Of a stretch of DNA of 58,563 bases, positions 15,726 to 25,307 are shown piece after piece. The position numbers and the translations under genes were made by a program. The notes beneath the pieces are model-generated. The model searched no databases, was not told where the DNA came from, and worked only from the letters and a program-made list of their open reading frames with translations. Numbering within the stretch: the first letter of the stretch is position 1; each line of letters opens with the position of its first letter. The stretch is from Bacteroidota bacterium (GTDB lineage Bacteria; Bacteroidota; Bacteroidia; Bacteroidales; Lentimicrobiaceae): positions 1 through 58,563 of the forward strand of contig JAEZNO010000035.1 in NCBI GenBank assembly GCA_023441805.1, in the 5' to 3' direction.

Positions 15726-16598
15726 ATGAGTTTTAGAATTATTGTGCTTGCCAAACAGGTGCCCGATACCAGAAACGTTGGGAAGGATGCCATGAAGGCC
15801 GACGGCACTGTTAACAGGGCAGCATTACCTGCGATCTTTAATCCTGAAGATCTGAATGCTCTTGAACTTGCACTCAGAATCAAGGACAGGATGGATAATT
15901 GTGAAGTAATTGTTCTTACGATGGGTCCATTCAGGGCAGCAGAGATCATCAGGGAAGCAATGTACCGTGGTGCCGACAGAGGGTACCTGATTACTGACCG
16001 AAAGTTTGCAGGAAGCGATACTCTTGCTACTTCTTATGCAATTTCACTTGCAGTTAAGAAACTTGAACCTTACCATTTGGTAATTTCAGGCAGGCAGGCT
16101 ATTGATGGTGATACGGCTCAGGTTGGACCACAAACTGCCGAGAAGCTTCACATTCCTCAGATAACCTATGCTGAAGAGATCGTTAATGTTAACGATAAAG
16201 AAATAACAATTAAACGTCGGCTCGAAAGAGGAGTTGAGATCGTTAAGGCCAAATTCCCCGTTGCTGTTACAGTTCACGGCTCAGCACCTGCATGCAGACA
16301 AAGAGTGTCAAAACTTCTCATGAAGTACAAGCATGCGAGGACTGTTACCGAACTTCAAAATGAGACTAAGGATTATACCGAGCTATATAATCTTAGACCT
16401 TACCTACAGTTGGAAGAGTGGACGGTTGATGATCTTCAGGCTGATGTTTCAATGCTTGGATTATCAGGTTCACCTACAAAGGTCAAGAAAATTGAAAATG
16501 TTGTATTCCAGACCAAAGATTCAAAAGTACTCTCATCATCAGATGCCGATATCGACAGTTTGATGAAGGAACTTATTGGTAGTCACGTAATTGGTTAA
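15726..16598 (+). CDS. etfB: Electron transfer flavoprotein, beta subunit
   Basis: Product of 290 aa, cytoplasmic. The ETF beta fold is recognised by AKQVPDTRN at the start, NPEDLNALELALRIKD, VLTMGP, and SGRQAIDGDTAQVGPQ in the nucleotide-binding loop. The C-terminus is about 35 residues longer than the usual 250-260. With EtfA it carries electrons between acyl-CoA dehydrogenase and the respiratory chain or another acceptor. It is the first gene of a three-gene operon (26-nt gap to etfA) with a consensus promoter. Confidence 0.95.
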   Translation: MSFRIIVLAKQVPDTRNVGKDAMKADGTVNRAALPAIFNPEDLNALELALRIKDRMDNCEVIVLTMGPFRAAEIIREAMYRGADRGYLITDRKFAGSDTLATSYAISLAVKKLEPYHLVISGRQAIDGDTAQVGPQTAEKLHIPQITYAEEIVNVNDKEITIKRRLERGVEIVKAKFPVAVTVHGSAPACRQRVSKLLMKYKHARTVTELQNETKDYTELYNLRPYLQLEEWTVDDLQADVSMLGLSGSPTKVKKIENVVFQTKDSKVLSSSDADIDSLMKELIGSHVIG

Positions 16599-16624
16599 TT
16601 GTTAATAATCAAAACAGAAAAACA

Positions 16625-17644
16625 GTGAATAATATATTTGTATATTGTGAAGTCACAGAAGATAAGACAATTGCTGATGTAAGTCTGGAATTATTGTCGA
16701 AAGGCCGCAAACTGGCTGATGAACTGAAGATTAAACTTGAGGCTATCATAATTGGTTGTGAGCTTAAGGGAATCGAGAAACAAGTCTTTCCTTATGGAGT
16801 TGACAAAGTGCATATTGCAGATGAACCGCGTTTGTTTCCATATACAACCTTGCCACACGCAAGTTTGATACTCGATCTTTTTAAAAGAGAGAATCCTGAG
16901 ATAGCATTATTCGGGGCTACATCAATTGGTCGTGACCTTGCACCACGCATTGCTTCGGCTATGAGATGCGGATTGACTGCCGACTGTACTTCACTGGAAA
17001 TAGGCGATCATTTTGAAAATAAGACTCAAACCGAGTATAAAAATCTTCTTTACCAAATTCGTCCTGCCTTTGGCGGAAACATTATTGCCACAATCATCAA
17101 TCCTGAAACCAGGCCTCAGATGGCAACCGTCAGAGAAGGTGTGATGAAAAAAGAAATCCATGACCCCTCTCATAAGGGAACCGTTGTTAAAATTGACACA
17201 TCGATACTAAGTGACAGTGATTTTGCTGTGGAGATCATTGAGCGTCATATGGAACAAAGTAAAGTCAACATCAAGAATTCGCAGGTTATCGTTGCAGGTG
17301 GTTACGGTGTGGGTTCAAGAGAGAATTTCCAACTGCTGTATGATCTGGCTGAAGTTCTGGGTGCTCAGGTTGGTGCCTCGAGAGCTGCTGTTGATGCAGG
17401 ATTCACTGAACATGAACGTCAGATTGGACAAACAGGTGTAACTGTTCGGCCTAAGCTATATATCGCTTGCGGAATTTCAGGCGCAGTGCAACACCGTGCA
17501 GGAATGGACCAGTCGGCTCAGATCATCTCAATCAATACTGATATAAATGCACCGATAAACAATATTGCCGATTATACTATCATTGGCAACATTACGGATG
17601 TGATTCCAAAGATGATCAAATACTACAAGGCAAATTCAAAATAG
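16625..17644 (+). CDS. etfA: Electron transfer flavoprotein, alpha subunit
   Basis: Product of 339 aa with a GTG start giving MNNIFVYCEV, the normal EtfA N-terminus. The FAD-binding C-terminal domain shows GGYGVGSRENF, GASRAAVDAGF, QIGQTGVTVRPKLYIACGIS and ISINTDINAPI in the usual order. It forms the heterodimer with EtfB just upstream and lies 24 nt before the acyl-CoA dehydrogenase gene. Nothing in the sequence shows whether this ETF is of the bifurcating type. Confidence 0.95.
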   Translation: MNNIFVYCEVTEDKTIADVSLELLSKGRKLADELKIKLEAIIIGCELKGIEKQVFPYGVDKVHIADEPRLFPYTTLPHASLILDLFKRENPEIALFGATSIGRDLAPRIASAMRCGLTADCTSLEIGDHFENKTQTEYKNLLYQIRPAFGGNIIATIINPETRPQMATVREGVMKKEIHDPSHKGTVVKIDTSILSDSDFAVEIIERHMEQSKVNIKNSQVIVAGGYGVGSRENFQLLYDLAEVLGAQVGASRAAVDAGFTEHERQIGQTGVTVRPKLYIACGISGAVQHRAGMDQSAQIISINTDINAPINNIADYTIIGNITDVIPKMIKYYKANSK

Positions 17645-17668
17645 TGAGGACATTAAGAAACTAAGCAA

Positions 17669-19372
17669 ATGGCTAATTTTTATACAGATAACGAGAACCT
17701 GAAATTCCACCTTACTCACCCATTAATGGAAAAGATTGTAAGGCTGAAGGAAAAAGATTATATTGAGAAAGATAAGTTTGATTATGCTCCCCGTGATTAT
17801 GAAGATGCCATCGACAGTTATGATAAAGTGTTGGAAATCATAGGCGAAATATCAGGTGATATCATAGCTCCCAATGCTGAAGGTGTTGATCATGAAGGAC
17901 CTCAGCTTATTGACAATGAGGTCAAATATGCGAGTGGAACTGTTGATAATCTTGAAGCTCTCACTAAAGCGGGCTTGTTTGGAATGTCACTTCCACGTGA
18001 GTATGATGGTTTGAACTTTCCGATTGTTCCTTATGTGATGTCGGCTGAAATAGTATCAAGAGCTGATGCAGGTTTTGCCAACATCTGGGGCTTGCAGGAC
18101 TGTGCTGAGACTATCCATGAATTCGCATCAGAAGAAATTAAAAGGGAATACCTTCCACTAATTAATAAAGGAGCCACTGCTGCTATGGATCTTACTGAAC
18201 CTGATGCAGGTAGTGACTTGCAGGCTGTACAGCTAAAGGCAACATTTAATCAGGCTGATAATTTATGGTACCTTGATGGCGTAAAAAGATTCATCACCAA
18301 CGGTGATGCTGATATCTCGCTCGTTTTAGCACGTTCTGAGCCTAATACTACTGATGCCCGCGGGTTGTCATTGTTTGTTTACGACAGGACCTCACAAGCC
18401 GTTAAAATACGTCGTATTGAGAATAAACTTGGTATAAAAGGATCACCAACCTGTGAGCTTGTATTTAAGAATGCTCCCGCCAAGTTGATTGGTGATACAA
18501 AGATGGGATTGATAAAATATGTAATGTCATTGATGAACTCTGCCCGTCTTGGTGTAGGAGCACAGTCAGTGGGTATTGCTGAAGCAGCTTGGAGGGAAGC
18601 ATTAAAGTATGCTGAGGAGCGTGAACAGTTTGGAAAACCAATCATTCAATATCCCGCAATTTACGAGTTGCTGACCAATATGAAGGTTAAAACCGATGCC
18701 ATCAGGTCGTTACTATACGAAACCGCTCGTTTTGTTGATGTTTATAAAGCTTATACTTTTATAAGTCATGAGCGTAAACTTGATGGTGCTGAAAGAGAAG
18801 ATTATAAGTACTATCTGAAACTGGCAGACGTATTTACTCCATTAGTGAAACTTTTCTCAAGTGAATATTGCAACCAGATAGCTTATGATGCCATTCAGAT
18901 TCATGGCGGTACGGGTTACATGAAAGATTTCCCTGTTGAACGACTTTATCGTGATGCAAGGATTACTACCATCTATGAAGGAACTTCACAATTGCAGGTA
19001 GTTGCTGCAATCAGGGGTGTCGGTAATGGAGTGTTCCTTAAAGCTATTCAAGAGTACCTAAGTCGCCCGGTTAAGCCTGAACTCGAATACCTTAAGTCAG
19101 TCTTAGCCAAGATGGCCGATCAGTTTGGCAAGATTATTGAAAAAGTTAATGAACATGAAGAAGCTGAATTCCTTGATTTCCATGCAAGGCGCTTAGTTGA
19201 GATGGCCGGTAATGTTATCATAGGATGCTTGCTGTTGCATGATGCTAACAGAAATGAAGCATATACTAAATCGGCAGAGATCTTTATTCGTATGGGACGT
19301 GCCGACAATATTTCAAAGGTAAGTATGATAAACCAGTTCCACCCCAAGGATCTGGGTGCTTATAAAGCTTAA
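17669..19372 (+). CDS. Acyl-CoA dehydrogenase
   Basis: Product of 567 aa, an FAD enzyme that oxidises an acyl-CoA to the 2-enoyl-CoA and passes electrons to the ETF encoded upstream. Landmarks: DLTEPDAGSDLQAVQ and RFITNGDADI in the middle domain; IQIHGGTGYMKDFPVERLYRDARI; TIYEGTSQLQ with the likely catalytic Glu. About 150 extra C-terminal residues beyond the core ACAD fold form an added helical domain, as in long bacterial ACADs. Chain-length preference is unknown. It is the last gene of the operon and a terminator follows. Confidence 0.93.
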   Translation: MANFYTDNENLKFHLTHPLMEKIVRLKEKDYIEKDKFDYAPRDYEDAIDSYDKVLEIIGEISGDIIAPNAEGVDHEGPQLIDNEVKYASGTVDNLEALTKAGLFGMSLPREYDGLNFPIVPYVMSAEIVSRADAGFANIWGLQDCAETIHEFASEEIKREYLPLINKGATAAMDLTEPDAGSDLQAVQLKATFNQADNLWYLDGVKRFITNGDADISLVLARSEPNTTDARGLSLFVYDRTSQAVKIRRIENKLGIKGSPTCELVFKNAPAKLIGDTKMGLIKYVMSLMNSARLGVGAQSVGIAEAAWREALKYAEEREQFGKPIIQYPAIYELLTNMKVKTDAIRSLLYETARFVDVYKAYTFISHERKLDGAEREDYKYYLKLADVFTPLVKLFSSEYCNQIAYDAIQIHGGTGYMKDFPVERLYRDARITTIYEGTSQLQVVAAIRGVGNGVFLKAIQEYLSRPVKPELEYLKSVLAKMADQFGKIIEKVNEHEEAEFLDFHARRLVEMAGNVIIGCLLLHDANRNEAYTKSAEIFIRMGRADNISKVSMINQFHPKDLGAYKA

Positions 19373-19691
19373 TAATTTGGGGAATTATTAACCTTTTTTA
19401 CTACTTGCAAAGAAGAGACTGTCTTTTGAGATGGTCTCTGCTTTTTTTGTGTGCCATGGTAAGCCAGAATCTTTAGTCATTTACCTGACACTGACGAAAT
19501 ATACTTTACAAAGTCATTTATCCATCTGAAGAACATAATAGTGGTATCCTATTTGAATTAGTTACAATGTTATGATATAATTCGTCTGGCTGAAATGTCA
19601 ATAATCGGCTAATTGCAAATGACTTTCAAATTCATGATCTATATACATGGCTTCACAAGAATTTGTATCTTCACCCTTTAGATTTTAAAAG
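19373..19691. other. Intergenic region after acyl-CoA dehydrogenase
   Basis: Apart from the terminator at 19413-19448, nothing recognisable is seen. The last 60 bp before the GH16 start include a weak TATCTTCA that might be a degenerate -7 box. Confidence 0.4.
19413..19448 (+). terminator. Rho-independent terminator of etf-acd operon
   Basis: Stem AGAGAC/GTCTCT with a 14-nt loop is followed by gcttttttt, 40 bp past the acyl-CoA dehydrogenase stop. Confidence 0.8.
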
Positions 19692-20546
19692 ATGAAGATT
19701 TTAACTGTCTTATTATCTCTGCTGATAGCAATAAATGTCGATGCGCAGATAACTAATAATACTTCTTTCGAGCGGGAAGGATGGAAACTGGTATTTAACG
19801 ATGAATTTGATGGTACTGCCCTTAATGGTGATAAGTGGATTACCTGGTTTCCATACACTGACGACGGTAGTGACCAGTGTGCTTTTTGTCGCACGCATGG
19901 TAACGAAAACCAGATATTTCTTGACAGAAATGTTGTATTGGAAGGCGGAGTGCTTCAGATCATTGCAAAACAGGAAGATACGGTGTGGTTTAATGAACGA
20001 AGAAATTATACATCAGGAACCGTCCACGCAAGGCAGGCATTTGGGCATGGACGATATGAGATAAGAGCAAAATTACCGGCAGGAGCAGGTTTTTGGCCTG
20101 CAATTTGGACTTTTGGTCAGGTAGGAACTGAAGTGGATATTATGGAAGGAGGTATGCAGAAGACCAATCGTTATCATGCTTCTCTCCATGAATGGAACAT
20201 CAAGGATTTTCTCCATAAAAGGGTAAACGTTGACTTTGACCTGACAGCCGACTTTCACGTATATGGAATTGAATGGGATTCTGAAACAATAAAGTTCTTT
20301 ATCGACGATAGAGAAGTGTGGCAGGTTTGTAAGTACACCAGAAATGTTAAGCGAAATCCAAAGAAGTGTGATAAGAAAAAGAGAGCCGTACAGCCAATTT
20401 TTCCTGCTGATAATGAGAAGCTGTTCCTTATTCTTGGACTTGGAATAGGGAATGAGCTATCACCCTTCACAAAAAGTCCGGATGAGAAAACAGTCTTCCC
20501 AAATAAATTTGAAATTGATTTTGTGAGGATTTACCAAAAGGAGTAG
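19692..20546 (+). CDS. Secreted family 16 glycoside hydrolase
   Basis: Product of 284 aa. The signal peptide MKILTVLLSLLIAINVDAQ exports it. The GH16 beta-jelly-roll has the catalytic signature E147-V-D149-I-M-E152, i.e. nucleophile, assisting Asp and acid/base. Supporting motifs are NDEFDGTALNGDKW, GRYEIRAKLPAG and FWPAIWTFG near the active site, then FHVYGIEWDSETIKFFIDD. GH16 enzymes cut beta-1,3/1,4-glucans or galactans; a laminarinase-like activity is plausible, but no sugar-uptake (SusC/D) pair is adjacent. It is convergent with the peroxidase gene, with a 14-bp gap. Confidence 0.93.
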   Translation: MKILTVLLSLLIAINVDAQITNNTSFEREGWKLVFNDEFDGTALNGDKWITWFPYTDDGSDQCAFCRTHGNENQIFLDRNVVLEGGVLQIIAKQEDTVWFNERRNYTSGTVHARQAFGHGRYEIRAKLPAGAGFWPAIWTFGQVGTEVDIMEGGMQKTNRYHASLHEWNIKDFLHKRVNVDFDLTADFHVYGIEWDSETIKFFIDDREVWQVCKYTRNVKRNPKKCDKKKRAVQPIFPADNEKLFLILGLGIGNELSPFTKSPDEKTVFPNKFEIDFVRIYQKE

Positions 20547-20560
20547 GGTAGTGTCTATCT

Positions 20561-21100
20561 CTATTCCTCTATCCAATTGATGATTTTCTCTGTATCCGGC
20601 TGGGTGCGCGGTTCAATAACATCAACCAGCTGACCCTTCTTGTCAATAAGGTACTTCTGGAAATTCCATCTTACTTCTGAATCCATTTTGCCATTCAAAG
20701 ATGCATTTGTCAGCCAGGCATACAGTGGATGCTGGTCATCACCTTTTACCGAAATCTTTTCCATCATAGGGAATGTGATTCCGTAGTTTGCTTCACAGAA
20801 CTCAGCTATTTCTTCATTACTGCCAGGCTCCTGACCACCAAAGTTATTAGCCGGGAATCCGATTATCACAAAGTCTTTGTCCTTATACTTTTCATAGAGT
20901 GCTTCCAACTTCTTATACTGAGGTGTATTACCGCATTCCGAAGCGGTATTGACTACCATTACTTTCTTTCCTTTCAGGGACGATAAATCGAACTCTTTGC
21001 CATCTATAGCTTTAACCTTAAAGTCGTAGAAGCTTTTCTGCGCATTGGTAATAATTATACTTGACATTATTATAAATCCTATTAAGAGCAATCTTTTCAT
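20561..21100 (-). CDS. Exported cysteine-type glutathione peroxidase
   Basis: Product of 179 aa; the start at 21100 gives a signal peptide (MKRLLLIGFIIMSSIIITNAQ), preferred over the longer in-frame ATG at 21127. The GPx fold has the peroxidatic C56 in NTASECGNTPQY (Cys rather than selenocysteine), Q91 in NFGGQEPG, and the Trp-Asn pair in VRWNFQKYLI. These form the Cys-Gln-Trp-Asn tetrad. Such enzymes usually reduce peroxides with thioredoxin as donor. Export suggests periplasmic peroxide defence, possibly fed by one of the exported thioredoxins in this window. Confidence 0.92.
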   Translation of the reverse strand: MKRLLLIGFIIMSSIIITNAQKSFYDFKVKAIDGKEFDLSSLKGKKVMVVNTASECGNTPQYKKLEALYEKYKDKDFVIIGFPANNFGGQEPGSNEEIAEFCEANYGITFPMMEKISVKGDDQHPLYAWLTNASLNGKMDSEVRWNFQKYLIDKKGQLVDVIEPRTQPDTEKIINWIEE

Positions 21101-21233
21101 TTCAATACTGTTTCTTGATGCCCTCATTAACAGTTTTGATTTAATAAAGTTTTATTGCTGCCTGTTCGTATATGAAACCTTTGTAAGCTTTGGAGTAACA
21201 AGGATTAGACTGAATTGGTTTTGCATACTTTCT

Positions 21234-21241
21234 TATCTTTG
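21234..21241 (+). promoter_or_regulatory. -7 box of MFS gene
   Basis: TATCTTTG fits TAnnTTTG. The ATG is at 21245, so the leader is very short, like bamD. The -33 element is unclear. Confidence 0.6.
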
Positions 21242-21244
21242 CGC

Positions 21245-22573
21245 ATGAATTTCATTAAGGCATATTTTAAGGATAAAATTGGGTATCAGGCACTTGCCTT
21301 AAATGAACAACATACATTTAAACTCCATCTGGGATTTATGATAACGGATGGGTTTGTACAGGGAGTTCTTCTGCTAAATGAATTTGTGTTCCTTAGAAGT
21401 CTTAATGGCAGTTCTTTCCAGCTCAGTTTCCTGTTTCAGTTCAGTGTGATAGCTTTTATCTTTCTTATTCTTATTTCAGAGTGGATGAAGCGGGTACATA
21501 ATAAACAAAGGCTGGTTCGCATTAGCGGTATCCTTACGCGTATGCCACTTGCCTTAGTTCTGCTTTTCCCTGCTGATCCATCAGTTTACGATGCCGATTC
21601 GATTTATCACTATATCTATCTTGCGCTTTTCCTGATTTATTACATGGGAAATCTGGTGATCTTCCCAATGATTAATCTCTTTTTGAAAAGCAATTACAGG
21701 CACGAGTTGTTTGGGCCACTCTTCAGCTATAATACGTTGGTAAATAAAGTGGTAATGCTCATTATAGCGTTTCTTTACGGCTGGATACTTGATCTCGATC
21801 CATCATCATACAGGTGGGTTATCGCAATAGCAGCTTTATCAGGAACGCTGTCGACTTATTATCTTTCAAAGATAAATTACACTGAAGAGTACATTGAAAG
21901 GCCAAAGAGCCGCTTATGGAATTCTGTAAAGATGTCGGTTGGTAATCTCAGGAATATCTTAAAGGAGAATTTGCCATTCAGGCATTTCGAGTGGGGTTTT
22001 ATGTTCTATGGCTTTGCTTTTATGAGCACTACAACAGTTATTACGATATTCTTTGAAAAGAAATTGGGGTTAAATTATTTCAGTGTTGCCACTTATAAAA
22101 ACCTTTATAATATTGTCGCCCTATTCCTGATACCATATTTTGGTAAAACACTTTCACGAATAGACCCCCGACATTTTGCTGCCATTACATTCTCCTCTAT
22201 ATTGTTTTTCTTGCTTAGTCTTGTCCTGACTAATTACATGCCCGCTCAAACAACCATTTGGGGATTTAAGCTATATTATGGGATGATTCCCTTTATTATC
22301 TTCCAGGCGGTATTTGCTGCAACCATGTCGCTATTATGGAGTATTGGGTCAGCTTATTTCTGTAAGCCTGCCGAGGCTGGAGATTACCAGTCAGTTCATC
22401 TATTCCTTACAAGTGCCCGTTCATTATTAGCTCCGCTATTAGGAGTGTTGTTTTATGAACTGTACGGTTTTGTATTTACTTTCCTGACAGGTGTGGGATT
22501 CCTGGTGATAGCAATAGCTATCATGCTGTGGTCGTATAAGCGGGAAGGAAAGTTATCAGTAAAAACTGCATAA
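21245..22573 (+). CDS. Major facilitator superfamily-like membrane protein
   Basis: Product of 442 aa. ATG 21245 is chosen over TTG 21215, which would lie upstream of the -7 box. About 12 hydrophobic segments are visible, with a short loop WMKRVHNKQR between early helices typical of MFS cytoplasmic loops and a final AIAIMLWSYKREGK. The substrate is not recognisable. It sits alone between the peroxidase and the oxidoreductase operon, convergent with the latter. Confidence 0.75.
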   Translation: MNFIKAYFKDKIGYQALALNEQHTFKLHLGFMITDGFVQGVLLLNEFVFLRSLNGSSFQLSFLFQFSVIAFIFLILISEWMKRVHNKQRLVRISGILTRMPLALVLLFPADPSVYDADSIYHYIYLALFLIYYMGNLVIFPMINLFLKSNYRHELFGPLFSYNTLVNKVVMLIIAFLYGWILDLDPSSYRWVIAIAALSGTLSTYYLSKINYTEEYIERPKSRLWNSVKMSVGNLRNILKENLPFRHFEWGFMFYGFAFMSTTTVITIFFEKKLGLNYFSVATYKNLYNIVALFLIPYFGKTLSRIDPRHFAAITFSSILFFLLSLVLTNYMPAQTTIWGFKLYYGMIPFIIFQAVFAATMSLLWSIGSAYFCKPAEAGDYQSVHLFLTSARSLLAPLLGVLFYELYGFVFTFLTGVGFLVIAIAIMLWSYKREGKLSVKTA

Positions 22574-22574
22574 A

Positions 22575-22603
22575 AAAACCTCCGTTTGTTGAACGGAGGT
22601 TTT
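22575..22603. terminator. Bidirectional terminator between MFS gene and oxidoreductase operon
   Basis: AACCTCCGTT-tgtt-GAACGGAGGTT with A-run and T-run flanks sits between two convergent transcription units. Confidence 0.8.
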
Positions 22604-22622
22604 GGAATATAGTGTGTGTGCA

Positions 22623-23177
22623 CTAATTTAACAGGAATACGGGTTTAATGATCTCTTTACCTTTTTCGATAGCTTTTTCATTCTCAGGGATGAGATTGTG
22701 GTGCCTTTTTGGTAATGATTTCTCTAAACCTTTATGAATAAATTCAGGTTGAACAACCGGCTTTATCTTTAAGAATCCACCAAGTACAACCATGTTAAAG
22801 ACTTTTGTTAATCCTACGCGAGCAGCTTCGTCAGCAGCTTCGATTGAATAGATGTTAATGTCTTTTCTTGAAGGGTGGCGAGTGATACCATTTGGATCAT
22901 AGATGAGGATTCCGCCTGGTTTAACTGAATTCTCAAATTTGTCCATAGACTGCTGATTAAGAATAATGGCAGTGTCGTATGAACTGAGAATTGGTGAACT
23001 AATACGTTCATCGCTGATAATCACTGTAACGTTAGCTGTACCACCACGCATTTCAGGACCGTATGAAGGCATCCAGCTAACTTCCTTATCCCCCATAACA
23101 CCTGAGTAAGCGAGGATCTTTCCCATTGAAAGGACTCCTTGTCCTCCGAACCCTGCAATTAATATTTCTTCTGTCAT
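22623..23177 (-). CDS. 2-oxoacid:ferredoxin oxidoreductase, gamma subunit
   Basis: Product of 184 aa, cytoplasmic. The gamma domain of pyruvate/2-ketoacid ferredoxin oxidoreductases is recognised by EEILIAGFGGQGVLSMGKIL at the start, then WMPSYGPEMRGGTANVTVIIS. It is the last gene of a four-gene operon (delta, alpha, beta, gamma; 19-nt gap from beta). The complex oxidatively decarboxylates a 2-oxoacid to an acyl-CoA and reduces ferredoxin. The subunit layout fits VOR (branched-chain) or KOR (2-oxoglutarate) types. Confidence 0.92.
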   Translation of the reverse strand: MTEEILIAGFGGQGVLSMGKILAYSGVMGDKEVSWMPSYGPEMRGGTANVTVIISDERISSPILSSYDTAIILNQQSMDKFENSVKPGGILIYDPNGITRHPSRKDINIYSIEAADEAARVGLTKVFNMVVLGGFLKIKPVVQPEFIHKGLEKSLPKRHHNLIPENEKAIEKGKEIIKPVFLLN

Positions 23178-23196
23178 TGCTTTAATTCTTTAAATG

Positions 23197-23973
23197 TTAA
23201 TCCTCATTTACTTTAATGTCACCCAATGGATAGAATGGGAACATATTTTCAACCATCCATTGATTAGCCTGATTAGGTGTCATTTTCCAACCGGAGTTGC
23301 AATTCGAAACAATCTCAACAAAGGATAAACCTTTATTAAGTTTTTGATTTTCGAATGCCTTGCGAACTGCTTTTTTAGCTTTACGCACTGCTGCCGGTGT
23401 ATGAACAGCCTGACGGGTAACAAAGATAGTACCGGGTAACTGAGCAACTAGTTCAGTTATCTTAATAGGATTACCCATAGTATTTACATCTCTTCCATAA
23501 GGAGAAGTTGATGACTTCATGTTAGGAAGGGTAGTGGGTGCCATTTGTCCACCGGTCATTCCGTAGATACCGTTGTTAATAAAAATGATCACGATGTTCT
23601 CACCTCTGTTGCATGCATGAATAGTTTCGGCAGTACCGATAGCAGCAAGGTCACCATCTCCCTGGTAAGTAAAAACTGTCTTTTCAGGATTCAATCTTTT
23701 AACTGCTGTAGCGAGTGCAGGAGCTCGACCGTGTGCAGCCTGCTGCATATCGATGTTCATGAACTCATAAGCAAGTACAGAACAGCCCACAGGAGCAATT
23801 CCGATTGTATTTTCCTGAAGGCCCATCTCTTCAATTACCTCCATGATAATCCTGTGAGCAGTTCCATGACCACATCCGGGGCAGTAACTCAGGGCTTTAT
23901 CAGTAAGAAGGGGCGTCTTCTTATAAACTATATTTTCCGGTTTACGGATATCTTCTTTTATAACTGTATCCAT
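23197..23973 (-). CDS. 2-oxoacid:ferredoxin oxidoreductase, beta (TPP-binding) subunit
   Basis: Product of 258 aa. CPGCGHG near residue 31 supplies iron-sulfur cysteines. The TPP/Mg2+ motif is GDGDLAAIGTAE ending in IVIIFINNGIYGMTGGQ. Cys residues near GIAPVGCSV complete the cluster region. Its start is 3 nt past the alpha gene's stop, so translation is probably coupled. Substrate choice (2-ketoisovalerate versus 2-oxoglutarate) is not settled by the sequence, and I do not assign a symbol. Confidence 0.93.
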   Translation of the reverse strand: MDTVIKEDIRKPENIVYKKTPLLTDKALSYCPGCGHGTAHRIIMEVIEEMGLQENTIGIAPVGCSVLAYEFMNIDMQQAAHGRAPALATAVKRLNPEKTVFTYQGDGDLAAIGTAETIHACNRGENIVIIFINNGIYGMTGGQMAPTTLPNMKSSTSPYGRDVNTMGNPIKITELVAQLPGTIFVTRQAVHTPAAVRKAKKAVRKAFENQKLNKGLSFVEIVSNCNSGWKMTPNQANQWMVENMFPFYPLGDIKVNED

Positions 23974-23976
23974 TTT

Positions 23977-25065
23977 TTATCCTCCAATAATTTTTGACTC
24001 AAGTGCTTCAACAATTTCTGGTGGGGTAGGAATTACACCACCCATACGACCGAAATGTTCAACTTTTACTGCACCATTTACAGCTAATCTTACATCTTCT
24101 ACCATTTGTCCGGCACTCATTTCGACTGTTAAGAAACCTTTAACTCTCTTAGCAAGTTCAGCTATTTCTTTTGTCGGGAATGGGAATAGGGTGATAGGAC
24201 GTAACAGTCCAACCTTAATACCTTTTGCGCGTGCAAGGTCGGTAGCTTTTTGGCAAAGACGAGCACTTGTTCCGTAAGCAACGAAGATATAATCAGCATC
24301 ATCACACTGAATTTTCTCAAATCTTACCTCGTTTTCCTGAATCTCTTTATACTTCTTCTGAAGATGGATATTGTGCTGCTCCTGAACGTTTGAATCAAGA
24401 TTAAGAGAAGTAATAATGTTGCGTTCTCTATCGGCAGTCTTACCTGTAGTAGCCCAGGGGGTGTTCTTTTTAATTTCTTCAGGAGTAAATCTTGGCCTTT
24501 GTTCCGGAAGATAAACTTTTTCCATCATTTGACCTATTGCACCATCCGATAGGATCAATACCGGTGTTCTGTATTTAAAAGCAAGGTCAAAAGCTAATGG
24601 AGCGAAATCGGCCATTTCCTGCACTGATGATGGAGCTAGTACAATAAGTCTGTAATCACCATGCCCGCCACCTTTGGTTGATTGGAAATAGTCGCTTTGT
24701 GATGGTTGAATTGTTCCTAAACCTGGACCTCCACGAACAGCATTGAGAATAACGCATGGTAATTCAGCACCGGCAATATAAGATATCCCTTCTTGTTTAA
24801 GACTAACACCAGGACTGGAGGAAGAAGTAAGTACACGTTTACCAGTTGCGGCCCCGCCATAAACCATATTGATGGCAGCAACTTCACTTTCAGCCTGAAG
24901 GACAATCATACCGGTACGTTCATGTGGCTTTTCAGCCATAAGGTACTCCATAACTTCAGACTGAGGTGTAATTGGATAACCAAAGTAGCCATCGGCACCT
25001 GCCCTTATAGCTGCTTCGGCGAAGGCTTCATTGCCTTTCATTAATCTAAGTTCTTTCATACTCAT
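23977..25065 (-). CDS. vorB: 2-oxoacid:ferredoxin oxidoreductase, alpha subunit (VorB-like)
   Basis: Product of 362 aa. The opening LMKGNEAFAEAAIRAGADGY followed by FGYPITPQSEV is the pyrimidine-binding domain in the form usually annotated VorB, the 3-methyl-2-oxobutanoate dehydrogenase subunit. Later landmarks are SSPGVSLKQEGISYIAGAE, GGPGLGTIQPSQSDYF, and a C-terminal transketolase-like domain with VGLLRPITLFPFP. It is the second gene in the operon, after the ferredoxin subunit. It probably oxidises branched-chain or related 2-oxoacids from amino-acid breakdown. Confidence 0.9.
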   Translation of the reverse strand: MSMKELRLMKGNEAFAEAAIRAGADGYFGYPITPQSEVMEYLMAEKPHERTGMIVLQAESEVAAINMVYGGAATGKRVLTSSSSPGVSLKQEGISYIAGAELPCVILNAVRGGPGLGTIQPSQSDYFQSTKGGGHGDYRLIVLAPSSVQEMADFAPLAFDLAFKYRTPVLILSDGAIGQMMEKVYLPEQRPRFTPEEIKKNTPWATTGKTADRERNIITSLNLDSNVQEQHNIHLQKKYKEIQENEVRFEKIQCDDADYIFVAYGTSARLCQKATDLARAKGIKVGLLRPITLFPFPTKEIAELAKRVKGFLTVEMSAGQMVEDVRLAVNGAVKVEHFGRMGGVIPTPPEIVEALESKIIGG

Positions 25066-25082
25066 TTTAGTAATTAGTTTTC

Positions 25083-25307
25083 TTACTCCATTTTCTTCCT
25101 GTATACAGTGATAACACCATCAGGACATACAATTGCACAATTCATACAACCTGTGCAGTCATCGTTTACTGACTCAACATAGTTGTATCCTTTACCGTTA
25201 ACATTCTTTGATACTCCAATGACTTCCTGAGGGCAGGCAGGTATGCAAACCTGACACCCTTTGCACTTTTCTGTATCGATAAGAATGTCGCCTTTAATTT
25301 TAGCCAT
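25083..25307 (-). CDS. 2-oxoacid:ferredoxin oxidoreductase, delta subunit (2[4Fe-4S] ferredoxin)
   Basis: Product of 74 aa. Two classical cluster motifs are visible: CKGCQVCIPACP near residues 15-26 and CTGCMNCAIVCP near 51-62. It is the first gene of the operon, 17 nt upstream of the alpha gene. As the fused-type ferredoxin subunit it carries electrons from the TPP site to external ferredoxin. A possible degenerate -7 element TAATTTCG lies upstream of the start. Confidence 0.93.
   Translation of the reverse strand: MAKIKGDILIDTEKCKGCQVCIPACPQEVIGVSKNVNGKGYNYVESVNDDCTGCMNCAIVCPDGVITVYRKKME

Noticed and set aside
17158..17182. CCCCTCTCATAAGGG inside etfA resembling the dispersed palindrome
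   Set aside because: It is only a short match inside a normal EtfA reading frame with no insertion; probably coincidence.
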